Origin: Phoronis australis
Lineage: Eukaryota > Phoronida > Phoronidae
DNA: 40,773 nucleotides
Reading direction: 5' to 3'
NCBI GenBank assembly: GCA_002633005.1
Contig: NMRA01000107.1
Span: forward strand, 425,694 to 466,466
Part shown: piece by piece, positions 30,130 through 40,390 of the stretch
Numbering within the stretch: position 1 is the stretch's first letter
Layout of the letters: every line of letters begins with the position of its first letter
Notes under the pieces: generated by a model
The model's input: only the letters and a program-made list of their open reading frames with translations
Told to the model about the DNA's origin: nothing
The model's database searches: none
Program-made: the position numbers and the translations under genes

Positions 30130-32740
30130 CCGTAAAATGGGGTGAAGGTGGCAGTTTTTGAGCTTTTTTATTCAATTACTTTGTAGTTATGTAACAGAGA
30201 GAAATGTTAGTGGGCTTAAAATCCGGACAGCTATTCCCACCAACGAAACTAATAGATCCTATTTGGGATTTCTGATTTTTTAGGGTTAATCTAACGGTTT
30301 TTGTAACCTGCCAACTTTGTCTCCCAAGCAGGGAAAGTTGGCACCGCAATCTCCAAAGCGGGTAAAGTTGTCATTGTATTATTTTTGAACACAGTAAAAT
30401 TAAATGTTGCAGTAGTTGTCTCAAAATTGATAAGTATTAAGTATATAAAACTATTTCCCATGACTGCCGCGAATATTCGAATCAAAAGATTTCAGGAGCT
30501 GGGCAAAAAATGAAGCAGTTCAATATGCAAAACATATAACATTGAACATAATTATGTCATATAATTAACTCACAATTCGTTATCGGCAACTAATGGTTCA
30601 ATAAACGAAAACACTTCTAAAATGATTTTAATGTAAAGGAATGAATATGAATAGAAACTTTATTCATCAACAAAAATAATTCACAAATGCTACCAATTTA
30701 AGCTAAAATTATTCCACTTCTGTCAAACTTACACAACTATGGGAAATGCGCAAGCTGGGTCTTAAACCTACTGTTTCAGCCTTTTGCACAAACGCCTTAA
30801 ACATCATGTCGAGAATCATGATTTGACGAAAACAAAATCATGTGTATCTTCACCTGTGCCACAGAAAACTCACGATGAGCATTCGTCACATTCATAATCT
30901 TAGTCGATGTCACGTACACATTCAGTGTGAACTCATCGTAACCAAGTACAGCAAAAAATCATGTCTTCGTCTCTTGTCTCCCCACACATAAAACAAAACC
31001 ATTCCTTATCAAAAATCTGGCGCTCAGTAATCACGCGTCTTGCCCGTTTAGTATCTTTTTTAGACTTTCTTTTGGTTTCTGCCTCTTTCTTTCCCAATGT
31101 TTTCATGTTAGCACTAGATGATTGAGGGGTGCGAGTGTTAGCATTTTGCTGTTCGTCTTCTGAGGCATCGACTTCATCTGAATGTGTTGAGTCATCAAGT
31201 CCTGGAGTACCTTCGAGGTTTGATGGGTCCACTACTTGGACATGTGAATCCTGGCTTACTCGTCCGAGTGTGTCGATTCATTAAGGCCTGAAATGTCGCT
31301 CATGCTTTTTCCGGGCTCAACATCTACACGTTTAGCACGCTTTCGTGGTTGCTGGTCGCTCTGGCCGTGGCGCATTTTATCCAACCTGTCCACCACAACC
31401 TGGGCAACGGAATTTCTCACAAGTTGAATGTGATGATGCTGAATATGCGGTAACCTATCCAGCACGGGCTGCTTGCCCAATGGTTGGATGCCACATTTTC
31501 GGAATCCGCTTATAATGTTTTCATTGAGTTTGTTGCCCATCCTCGATATCAGCTTTTTGAGAAGAGACGGGAATTCATCATTGGGAACTGATGCGTGCGA
31601 ACGTCCTCCGCCACTAGATTTTCATTCAGTCAACACCGCTCGCCAGTTCTTCTTAACGCCCACGTCCGGCCAGAGGTTGGAGTAGATGTGTGTTATTTGG
31701 TGGAATACAGACAAAGGCGATATTAAGCTTTGAGCATGGTTCAAGTACAGTCATATTGATATGAGACGCCAGGTTGTCTCCAATCAGGACCTTATTTTCA
31801 GGGATTCTTTTCGCCCAAGGCACAAGGACTTTCTCGAATCAGTTCTGAAATGTTGTCGAGTCAAACCAACCAGATTTTGTTCAGTTGTAACCGGTGAGTC
31901 GGTGTCCAGCATGTGCTTTGACTTGTAAACAACGTACAGTGGTAATGTTTCCCCTGTCGCAGTTCCACTAAACATTAATTAGTGACACGCACCCTTTTGT
32001 GGAGTTCATGACACGTTCAGGGTATTTAATTCCTCGTCGATAGATGCATCGCTTACGACCTGGGTCGTTATCCAAATTTGTCTCATCATAGTTAACTATG
32101 TGAGACGGTTGAACGCCGTGCAAGGTTTTCTCGAGGTTTCCAATAACCTGTTCGACGGTTTTGCTACTAACTTTTGCTCTGGCACGATTTATGTTTTGAC
32201 ATGTTCTACTTGCGAGGGTTTGCTTATGCTTTTCGCGAAACTGTGAACCCATTCCTTCCCTGGGAAATTACATGTTTGAACCGTTTCACTTTGCGACCAC
32301 TTTTGTCTAGAAAGGCCTTCACCATCAGGCGTAAATCCAAATTGTCCACGGGGAAACCCCAGTGAGCCATCACTGCTACATTATCTGCCATTGACATTTC
32401 TTCAGTGTCCGACAGAACTTTCTGGCCACCGTGATATTTCATGTTGACGCCCTTTAGACGATTTTGCATGGTCCCCCTCGGGACCTTAAACGTTTCCACT
32501 GCCTCAGCTTGACTCATACCACCTTCAGCTGCCGACACTGCATTTGTTAGATCTTCCGGCGAGTACTTGAAAAAGGCGTTTTTCTTTTTATATGTTCGAG
32601 GCATCCTGAAAGAGGCTAAAATGATTTTAGTTGGCCATAAAACATATACTCGGGAGGGGTGGACGTTGGCATGGTGTAGGGTAAAGTTGGCAGCCCATGC
32701 TAACTTCGCCTGCGAACTATGCCAATTTCACCCCGACTTC
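30130..32740 (-). mobile_element. pogo/Tigger-like DNA transposon, degenerate
   Basis: The transposase pseudogene lies between candidate terminal inverted repeats: GGGGTGAAGGTGGCA at about 30139 and, reverse-complemented, GGGGTGAAATTGGCA at about 32735. Sub-terminal GGTAAAGTTG motifs occur at both ends (about 30360 and 32682), and a hairpin GCCAACTTT/AAAGTTGGC lies near 30309-30341. The exact outer ends and the TA duplication are not clear. Confidence 0.65.
30933..32604 (-). pseudogene. pogo/Tigger-like transposase, broken
   Basis: Starts MPRTYKKKNAFFKYSPEDL (ATG at 32604) with a helix-turn-helix (SQAEAVETFKVPRGTMQNRL). After a frameshift near 32240 it reads ASRTCQNINRARAKVS and NYDETNLDNDPG (first catalytic Asp), then MFSGTATGETLPLYVVYKSK (31975). 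Near 31790 comes LIGDNLASH (second Asp) and LQPL, and in another frame DVGVKKNWRAVL (third Asp). The C-terminal part (31540-30933) has GFRKCGIQPL and ends near WFCFMCGETRDEDMIFCC, a zinc-like tail. At least four frame breaks, so not functional. In life such proteins cut and paste the element; the DDE residues are still readable. Confidence 0.9.
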
Positions 32741-32759
32741 GAAAAATTAGAATAACAGC

Positions 32760-33110
32760 CATGCTGCTTTTCAGAAAAAATAAGTTTCATATCTGATGCC
32801 ATCAACGATGTCTACTATATCTGCCGCACATAATCCGTTTCGCTCATTTCATTCAGAAGTATGCTTACCACATGAAAGTAATTTACCTTAAAAATACGCA
32901 ATAGTAAAACTAGTAAGACTAAAATGACGAGCGTCGGAACTAAAATATATTGCGCTCTTTCTCAAGGGTGTGCTACAGACTGCTGAATACATGTGGATAG
33001 ATCTAAAATAAAATGGCACAGGGGACAACATAGTGACATACAATAAACTTGAACAATATGAACACAACAGGACGTGGCAACTACCAGTGGGGTAGGCCTA
33101 CGTATGACTA
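32760..33110. other. No gene recognised
   Basis: AT-rich spacer between the DNA transposon and the Penelope-like fragment. Confidence 0.45.
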
Positions 33111-33111
33111 C

Positions 33112-33128
33112 AGAGAGAGAGAGAGAGA
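33112..33128. repeat. (GA)n microsatellite
   Basis: About eight GA units just beyond the 3' end of the Penelope-like fragment. Confidence 0.8.
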
Positions 33129-33149
33129 CCCAAACAGAGACATACGCAG

Positions 33150-33443
33150 CTACTGGAGTCTATTCACGACAGACTTGTAGTGAGACAGAACCCCTATGTC
33201 TCTGTTTAGGCCTCTGGCGTGAGTGTTAAACTTTGCAATGAATTCAGCCTCGCATTTTCTGCGTGGGTAAATGTCCGACAGTCCGCCTTTGACTACAAGT
33301 ACATTGACGTCACTGGTTGTATGGCCTGGGATGTTGAAAGGTTCCCCAATGGGGACCGCCCTATTATTGTGAATAATCGTCTGCCTATGGCCGTTCATTC
33401 TAGTGCGTAACGAGTTACATGTCTCCCCAAAATACTACTACTT
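33150..33443 (-). mobile_element. Penelope-like element, GIY-YIG endonuclease end
   Basis: On the minus strand the frame reads YFGETCNSLRTRMNGHRQTI, then PFNIPGHTTSDVNV, RRKCEAEFIAKFNTHARGLN and a stop at 33150. This matches the C-terminal GIY-YIG-type domain of Penelope-like retroelements (Y-x-GET...R...H...E...N). The reverse-transcriptase part is missing and the frame is lost upstream of about 33443. A 3' end fragment, dead. Confidence 0.75.
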
Positions 33444-33810
33444 CAGTTTCTATGAAGAGGAAAAAGTCCAGAGGTGCCTCAACCTGCCCACAGACAAATG
33501 CTGTGAGATATCAACCAGACGTCTATTCTGACGAACATGAATGTAAACCAAGCTAGTGTCAGGGTCTTTCGTGGGAGAATTTGTGACGATCTGTTGATTG
33601 GTTACCATTGAGTGAAATGTCGGAATACACGAACTGACTGAATTCTGGTTCTTCATCTCTACATTTACCCAGAACGCGTGACTCTGTTACTCGTAAGCAT
33701 GGCAAGCATGCGAGTGATATTTCATCAAATTGTTGTGCGAGACTTTTATATACAATTCCATTCGCTAGTGTCATGAAATGTTAGTCCATTGAAAGCCATT
33801 GCAGCTGAGC

Positions 33811-35031
33811 ATGACAACAAACTGCAAAGACAAAAAACACAATATAATGACGTATGAACAAAGGACGTGCGCTCTGCAGAGCGTTATCATGCCGGATCAG
33901 CTAGAACACGGTGTTCTCGCCTGCTGTATCCTTTCGTGGACACTCTCAGTGACAATTATTCTCTATGGTCTTGTCAACCACCTCCTTCACGTGGAAGTTG
34001 GTACAATGAACAACAATCTCTATTTCATTTTAAAGACACCTGCTGTTCTCATGGCGCTTGGGGCTCTCCTGTTTGCAAACACCGTCGTCGGATACGCGGG
34101 ATTTGTTCACAAAAACGAAAATTTATTGAAACTCTATCTCGTTTTTCTTATTTTACTGTTTACAGCACAGAATACCTCGGTCATTGTATTGATGTACTAC
34201 GGAAGTGAAAAATCAAACGGATTAGAGGGTCTACTCGGAGAAAATGCCATCAAACATTATCTCACAAACATCACCATCAAAAGCACGGTCGACAGAATCC
34301 AGTCTTTCTTCGAATGTTGCGGCTTTAGCTTCAACGCCGAAAACGATTGGTCACAGAACGTTTATTACGGCTGCAAAACGGATAGCAACAACACACTGGA
34401 CAATCAGTGTAGCGTGCCTCAATCCTGTTGCAAGCGAAAGAGTGGTCTCCATGGTAACAAACAGTGTGGTTCAGGTTCTGGTATACTACGACTGACAAAA
34501 GACGAGCGCATGGAAGTTATACACAGTCAAGGGTGCATTTCTAAAATCCAAGAGTCGATACAAGAGAGTTTAATGCTAGCTATAATTCTTGTAACATGTG
34601 CTGCGTTACTGGACATTGCAGCTTCGTTTTTCAGCTGGAAATTGTTGAAGCGCGTTCACGTGGACCGGCAGATGCTCACTGATAGCAGCGGATATCCTGC
34701 ACAAAATGAATTGATTAAATCTATGTCCATATCTAAACGCAGTGCCACTGTACATCTCGCACTGCGGGCCTTAGTCTTAGTGCTGGAGGTTCACAGGCGC
34801 CATCAACGAGTTCCAACAACAAAACCAATAAAACATGGGAAGAAAAACGAGTTCGAAGCTAAAAAGTTCTCAGATTATGGTAATGCGGAGGTCAAAGCAG
34901 TAGAAGAACTGGAGTTATTCGACGAAGCTGTTGGAGGCCCTCTTGAGGAGCGAGATCACGTTTTCAATTCTTTCATGCGAAAAGCTGAGCAATATGAAGA
35001 ATGGAGGGACATTGTAGAGACAGAACTGTGA
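33811..35031 (+). CDS. 8-cysteine (TspanC8-like) tetraspanin with long acidic tail
   Basis: 406 residues, single exon, same strand as the other two tetraspanins but clearly diverged. The first in-frame ATG is used (A at -3). Membrane segments lie at about 33-56, 77-99, 108-130 and 253-276. The large loop has FFECCGF and eight cysteines (169, 170, 188, 200, 206, 207, 219, 242) with NDWSQNVYYGC and CSVPQSCC. NIT (153-155) and NNT (193-195) are possible glycosylation sites. The tail of about 130 residues is long for the family, without the 25-residue repeats, and ends acidic (AVEELELFDEAVGGPLEERD). Likely a plasma-membrane organiser; a role as an ADAM10 partner would be by analogy only. The start lies about 370 bp from the Penelope-like fragment. 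Confidence 0.9.
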   Translation: MTTNCKDKKHNIMTYEQRTCALQSVIMPDQLEHGVLACCILSWTLSVTIILYGLVNHLLHVEVGTMNNNLYFILKTPAVLMALGALLFANTVVGYAGFVHKNENLLKLYLVFLILLFTAQNTSVIVLMYYGSEKSNGLEGLLGENAIKHYLTNITIKSTVDRIQSFFECCGFSFNAENDWSQNVYYGCKTDSNNTLDNQCSVPQSCCKRKSGLHGNKQCGSGSGILRLTKDERMEVIHSQGCISKIQESIQESLMLAIILVTCAALLDIAASFFSWKLLKRVHVDRQMLTDSSGYPAQNELIKSMSISKRSATVHLALRALVLVLEVHRRHQRVPTTKPIKHGKKNEFEAKKFSDYGNAEVKAVEELELFDEAVGGPLEERDHVFNSFMRKAEQYEEWRDIVETEL

Positions 35032-36164
35032 GTGATAAACCTAACAAGACTTCAAGAATGTGATTTACACGCTTGCGTGATCAGCGTCAATGTGGGATGC
35101 GACAAGTCCAATGAGGGACCGCAGTTTGTTCCAAACCTTGGATATATTATATTTTTCATTACTGATGCAACGTATTTTAGGAACAATTTGGTCACGAAAT
35201 TATATTTGCGTACGAAGTGCAGTAGCGAATAGCGGCAGCATAATAGATTAAATACTATTTAATCTTTGGCGACATTTTGTTATTTGATTGGTCTTTCCCG
35301 AGTTTTAGCCAGTGTTTGATTCCCACGCATCTTCGTTATGTAGGAAAATGCTCTTCTGTGCACAATTCCTATTGTTTTTATATTTCAAACTTGTATGCTA
35401 CCGAAGTTCCATAACGTATACCGTCAGCTTATTGGGACTTGACATAATTTGTCAAAGGGCCCGGCCTACTATTAATTTAAATAAGAAAAGCTCTTCTGCG
35501 CGCAGCTGATTCATTTTCAAAGGAGTATTTCAGTCGATGGAACCCCCAAAAGTGTATCGCATATCTTCCTCATTTCGCCGTTTGACCGCGTTTTCAATTT
35601 CAGATTGTATTATAGTCATAAATTAACTTGAACTAGGGCATAACAGTAGCTTTTTAAGATGCGCAAAGAAAGCGAACAAAATCTCCAACGTCAGTCGTGG
35701 TTGACAACTACGAAGATGGCGCGAAGGGGTTCGCACAGAGTTGTTTGATAGTGGACCGTTCAAAATGCATTTATCTGAACGCTATTGATCGGACCTATGT
35801 GTTCTTTATCTCAATCTTTATTGTAGAAAACTACCAAAAACGCAATTGGTTAGCACATATCGCGCAAACTCGTCAAAAATTGTTTTAATAATGAGTCGGT
35901 GGCGTAAAAACACCGCGTGCACAAACAGTACTCCTTTAATGGGGTTTGAAACAACTTAATTTCCATATTTTGTATTTACGTCTTTGAATACTAGAAATTT
36001 ATAAAAAAGATGGAGGTCACCGAATCAGTTTTTCCGTTAAGGCCGCCTCGACGAAGGCACCTCTGGCAAATGCGTGAAACTTTGTTTCTGAAAGGATATC
36101 TCTATATAAATTAATCACTCATATACCAATCCTTTCTGATGGATTTTGTTGTTATACGATGTCA
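35032..36164. other. 3' flank of the middle tetraspanin; no other gene recognised
   Basis: Short open frames only. No clear AATAAA within the first 400 bp after the stop. Confidence 0.45.
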
Positions 36165-36685
36165 GCAAATTCAGTGTGCGCTAACTCCAGAAGAGGTCTT
36201 AGATAACAAGGTCCTTTCTGACGCTGAAATAGCACATCTAACAAAATGTTCCGAAGGACAGTCACATATTCGTTGGTATAGTACCAACAGCGTGCAGGAC
36301 GCATCACATCGTCGTCAATATACCAGGTCCTCCACACACTAACTTTGCCTTTCTACGTCTTTTTTGAAGGTTCCATGACGTATGGACCGCATGTACACTT
36401 TTAAACACACGTTTCGAGATGAGCACTTGGAATAAGGCAAGGAAAACTCTCTACAAAATGCCAATGTAGTACAAACAGCGACTACTGTTGTCTGATGTTG
36501 TTGTGATAGACAGTGTGACCTTGGCCAGTTGACTTGCTAACCAAGATGTACATGTACTTTTTCTTGGAGCAGGGAACTTATCTTTGCCACTTTCACGTCA
36601 ATCAAACGGCTTGTTGCACCAGGCTGTATTGCTTGTTTTTCCTCAGGCACGGGTGCACCACTCTCCACATCCCCCATAAAAACCT
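36152..36685 (-). pseudogene. Coiled-coil ORF remnant, copy 2
   Basis: Counterpart of 26255-27036. The minus strand opens MGDVESGAPVPEEKQAIQ near 36680, hits a stop within about 48 codons, and further on reads VWRTWYIDDDVMRPARCWYY before a frameshift. It lacks the MITE of copy 1. More decayed than copy 1. Confidence 0.4.
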
Positions 36686-37092
36686 GGCTTCTGTCCGCCC
36701 ACTCATTTATCAGCTTTCTCTACTGACTTACTTCTACATGTAAAATTCAACGTTTGACAAGGTTTTTAAGTAAGATAAGCTTACACTAGCAAGTTGGAAG
36801 GCACCCAAAAGGTCCGACAGCATTCTGTACAGCTAGACGTTCTTTATAAATATATAACGAATTATTTGAGCTTCTGTGAATCTGCATTACTGTCAAAGAA
36901 ATTAACCTGATATAGATAACTCAGAGTTCTACACTTGTCTCTCACTCAAATGACAAATGGATTCTTGGGCTTGGGAACAATTGAGTTCATTGCAAGAGAC
37001 CAAAGGCAACTCATAAAATCACGTGACATAACAAGCCATCTTGTTGAGCTTGTGCCTAGACAATACTTTTTAGTTCTTTGAAAAGTCTTAAG

Positions 37093-38236
37093 AGCACTGC
37101 TTATTGAGAACAAATTGGAATCAAATTTATATCGTAGTCTCAATAAAAAGTTTGATTTGAGACAGCAACAAGGATTGTTATTAATTACCTCATTATAATA
37201 AATGTCATTGATTTTCAGTCTGTGAATTGAACTCTTTCTTTTATTATGTTACACTGCCGAACAACTAAGGCCTACTTTAGGCATTTCAGTGTTGATCCTA
37301 AGGACCAAATTACGCTAACGCGCAGGTAGGATATACATACAGTTCTCAACAGCATAATAACATAAAACACACATACAAGATTAGATTGGATTGTATGACT
37401 AAAATACTTACATGCTCAAAACTACTAATCCAATTACTTAAATCACCCGGTGTTGAACACCTTGTTTTTCTAATACTACAGACATCGCTACTAAGGTCAC
37501 ATCGAAAGAAAAAATCATAAGCTGCTACAAATTAATTTTCATCTGAACTTTAAAGTGCTGCAAACGTCGGAGACGAGTGGTGTGGCAGAAGCCACCTGAA
37601 GGTTCTCAAGTTCTTTGAAATGAAGTCGGGATGATTAGGGTCATCATGCTTTCGGTCTAATGCCATCAGAATAATTTATCAGATGATAAAAACGTAGACA
37701 AATATTTTAAGAGCTGTTTAGTAATAAAGAGTTAATCCGCGAAACGGTTTTACATGGTCATGGACGTCGTATCCTTGCTGATGAACGATGGTTGAATAAC
37801 AATTAAACAAACACAAATATTTCATACCAGAAATTATTTTAAATTGACTTACCGGTTAGGAAGTGATCAGACCTCACGTATACACCTGTATGTACATGTA
37901 CGTTGTCTCCTTTATGTGCACCTACACTTTGCTATTATCTGGGCATGTTGGGTCAACACGCTTGCAGGCTCGCCCAAGCCCGTCTTCTGTCTTCCTCTAA
38001 AAGGAACCTAAGAAACTAAATCATCGTTTGTCACGATCGTCCATTAACATGTAATGATTGCGACTTGTGCCAACGCTGCAAGACATTGGCATTTTGAAGA
38101 AAACTTGCGAAAATATGCAAAGAAAAAAATTAGTAACGGGCACTGTCCACCATTGCTTCTCTGCCTGTTTTCCCTCGACTTCCGTTACTAGTCGAAAGTA
38201 CCCAGTTGTTCCCGTGAAAGAATGAAAACGGCGTCC
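37093..38236. other. 1.1-kb segment present only in duplicated block 2
   Basis: In copy 1 the flanking sequences (AGTTCTTTGAAA... and ...GTCAGCGTT...CAATC) lie about 30 bp apart (near 27450-27480). No terminal repeats, target duplication or open frame of note was found, so insertion here or deletion from copy 1 are both possible. Confidence 0.7.
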
Positions 38237-38460
38237 ACTCTGGTCAGCGTTCTCAAAAATCCATTTTTGCTGCGACGACTCAATCCCTATCCGTTTTCAA
38301 ATGAAATCGCCATCATGAAGATTATACGACCCGAGCAAAACGTGCTCGCTTTCAATAAAAAATATCGCGTGTAACTACAGCACACTCACGCGCTAATCGT
38401 CATAGAAAATTGCACAAAACGTGCTCACAAAAAGTAATCTCAGTAGAGCAATCTGTTACA

Positions 38461-39468
38461 ATGAGTCAGCGACCAAGCAAAAATGTGGCGATTCGAGTTG
38501 AACCACCTACAAGCCAAAAGAACTCAGGGAGCTTTATAAGCAAAAAACTTAAGTACTTCATGTTCTTCGCCAATTTTCTTTTTTGGCTTGTTGGCGCTTT
38601 AGTGATTGCAGTGGGCATCTATGCATTTCTGGAAAATAAGAGGTTCTCTGCAAGACAACCAGGAAAGTCAGTGGAAGGACTGTCGCCTGTTTTTGATATT
38701 ATACTCAACGCTGGTATTGTGCTCATTGCTGCTGGCTCCATCATCTTTATCTTTGCTTTCAGTGGATGTATTGGTGCTTTGAGAGAAAACAGATTTTTGT
38801 TGGAGTTTTTTGGAATTTCTCTTTCCATCCTATTCCTGGTTCAGTGCGGAGGGATGATTGCTATCTTTATATTTAGTGATGACGTGCAAGCATTTCTCAT
38901 TAAAAATTTAAAGGAGGAGGCAATACCTCGCTATAGAGAGAATCTAGATCTTCAGAACCTGATGGACTATATCCAAGAAACAATTGGGTGTTGTGGCATT
39001 GGAGATAAAGGTCCCGAAGACTGGTCGTTAAATATGTACTTCAACTGCAGCATAAAAAACCAGGAGCTCATCGTGAAAAATCCAGATTCGTGCGGTGTGC
39101 CCTCGTCTTGCTGCGTCGTTAAAACTGGAGAACTTAAAAATAACTTGTGTGGTAGAGGAATACAAACGATGACCGGCACAGAACGAGCTAAACTTGTATA
39201 CGACACTGGATGTCTCATCAAGGTAAAACAAGTAACAGCAGAAAATCGAAACGCATTCATTGTTATTGTTGTGTGTATGGCAGTTCCACAGATAATTGCC
39301 ATTGCTATGGGTTTCAGCTTGTCAAGCCAGATAAAGTTTCAAAGGGACAGCATGGCGCAGGCAGAAACTCTTCTAATGAATAGCGGAAAAGCAGAACAAC
39401 AAACTAGTGCGGACCGCTCTTCTGCCCAGTCCCGCTTGTCAAGAGTTAATCGAATGCGCAAACACTAA
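38461..39468 (+). CDS. 8-cysteine (TspanC8-like) tetraspanin, short-tailed duplicate
   Basis: 335 residues, single exon, close twin of the gene at 27679 (most residues identical through the fourth membrane segment; a 3-codon deletion after SQ at residue 19). CCG is at 177-179 and all eight loop cysteines are kept, with GPEDWSLNMYFNCS and CGVPSSCC. Near codon 327 two extra bases shift the frame and it stops at 39466-39468 (ending RVNRMRKH), so the repeat-bearing tail is lost and about 47 tail residues remain. The membrane and loop parts show mainly conservative changes, so this is probably still a functional tetraspanin with a more usual tail length. The promoter-proximal 200 bp is shared with the twin. 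Confidence 0.9.
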   Translation: MSQRPSKNVAIRVEPPTSQKNSGSFISKKLKYFMFFANFLFWLVGALVIAVGIYAFLENKRFSARQPGKSVEGLSPVFDIILNAGIVLIAAGSIIFIFAFSGCIGALRENRFLLEFFGISLSILFLVQCGGMIAIFIFSDDVQAFLIKNLKEEAIPRYRENLDLQNLMDYIQETIGCCGIGDKGPEDWSLNMYFNCSIKNQELIVKNPDSCGVPSSCCVVKTGELKNNLCGRGIQTMTGTERAKLVYDTGCLIKVKQVTAENRNAFIVIVVCMAVPQIIAIAMGFSLSSQIKFQRDSMAQAETLLMNSGKAEQQTSADRSSAQSRLSRVNRMRKH

Positions 39469-39647
39469 TTGATCAAAAGAGGCCAACTTTAACACCACCG
39501 ACTAGTGCACGGGCGAACGTGCTCCCATAAGACGTACGTTTGAAAATGAGCCCTAAGCCTCAAGATGTCAAAAGATCATTCAACTTGTCAACTGGTAATG
39601 CGTTAAAAATTGATAAGAACAAACGATACAAGAGCACCAATAATTAG
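39469..39647 (+). pseudogene. Abandoned tail-coding sequence of the short-tailed tetraspanin
   Basis: In the shifted frame the old tail can still be followed to a TAG at 39645-39647. It holds one repeat unit (39516-39584, with KMSPKPQD) instead of five and has a nonsense TAA at 39528-39530 in place of a Glu codon. Two independent lesions show it is no longer selected as coding sequence. Confidence 0.8.
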
Positions 39648-40123
39648 AACATAGATACAAGTACCTGTGTCTGGCGTCGCGAAAATCGAGTATTCTTTCA
39701 AAAATTTTAATAAACGCATTCTTGAGGCCACAAAAATTTCGCGCATACACGCTACCCTGACATAACGGAACCGTAAAGTGGCAGAAAATTACAGGAGGTA
39801 TTGTGCTCAATCGACAAAGCAATACTGATAGGTGTATCTTCATCTGCCAAATCTCATAATTATGGAGTCACATTCATGTAATGGACTTTTAATCAGTGTG
39901 TTCTTTTCTCGAAACGTGTTCTTGTTTGGAATGAAGACTGCGAAATCGTGGAGAGGGTGGTATAACAAACAAAACCACGATCCTACTTTTATGCGGACTG
40001 CCTAACTCTACTAACAACATGTTTGTCAATATACACGACCGCATGAGTTATCTTACGTGATGTTGCTTTGCAATACTTATACATGTACACTGTACCGAGA
40101 GTGGCGTAGGTATTATAGATTAT
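39648..40123 (+). other. 3' flank of tetraspanin copy 2
   Basis: Aligns with 29191-29670 of copy 1 apart from small indels. AATAAA at about 39708 is a candidate polyadenylation signal, about 240 bp after the current stop codon. Confidence 0.5.
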
Positions 40124-40278
40124 CATGGGCGGCGCAGCACTGAAAAAAGTGGGGGTTTAAAGCCCCAAGCCCCCCTGTGGTGCATTTCCCATAGACCATG
40201 GGCGATGCAGCACTGAAAAAATATGGGCTATAGCTACCCCCCCCCCCCTCCCTAGCCCCCTATGGTGCGCTGCCCATG
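40124..40278 (+). mobile_element. Mini-element dimer with 5-bp target duplication
   Basis: Two units in the same direction (from 40124 and from about 40197), each starting CATGGGCGGCGCAGCACTG or a near variant and containing GGGCTATAG-type centres and C runs. The outer ends form the inverted repeat CATGGGCRGCGCA. Flanks ATTAT and GTTAT (4 of 5 identical) are the likely target duplication. Copy 1 of the block lacks it at the matching place (near 29665), proving insertion after the duplication. Confidence 0.8.
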
Positions 40279-40390
40279 GTTATCCCATACACCAAGGAAT
40301 ACGAATATCCCACGAGACCTTTTCCGCGTATTGACTGAGGCGCCAATCCTGGTACGTTTTGTATTTATCCCATACGCTTCGAATTCTTAA

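Larger units (their letters stand above)
36165..40390. repeat. Duplicated tetraspanin block, copy 2
   Basis: Direct copy of 26355-29765, with private insertions at 37093-38236 and 40124-40278. Similarity ends near TTCGAATTCTTAAA (about 40390), matching about 29765. Confidence 0.9.

Noticed and set aside
29573-33128. Search for a CRISPR array among the short tandem repeats
   Set aside because: Repeats are simple dinucleotides or coding repeats without spacers, and the DNA is from an animal.
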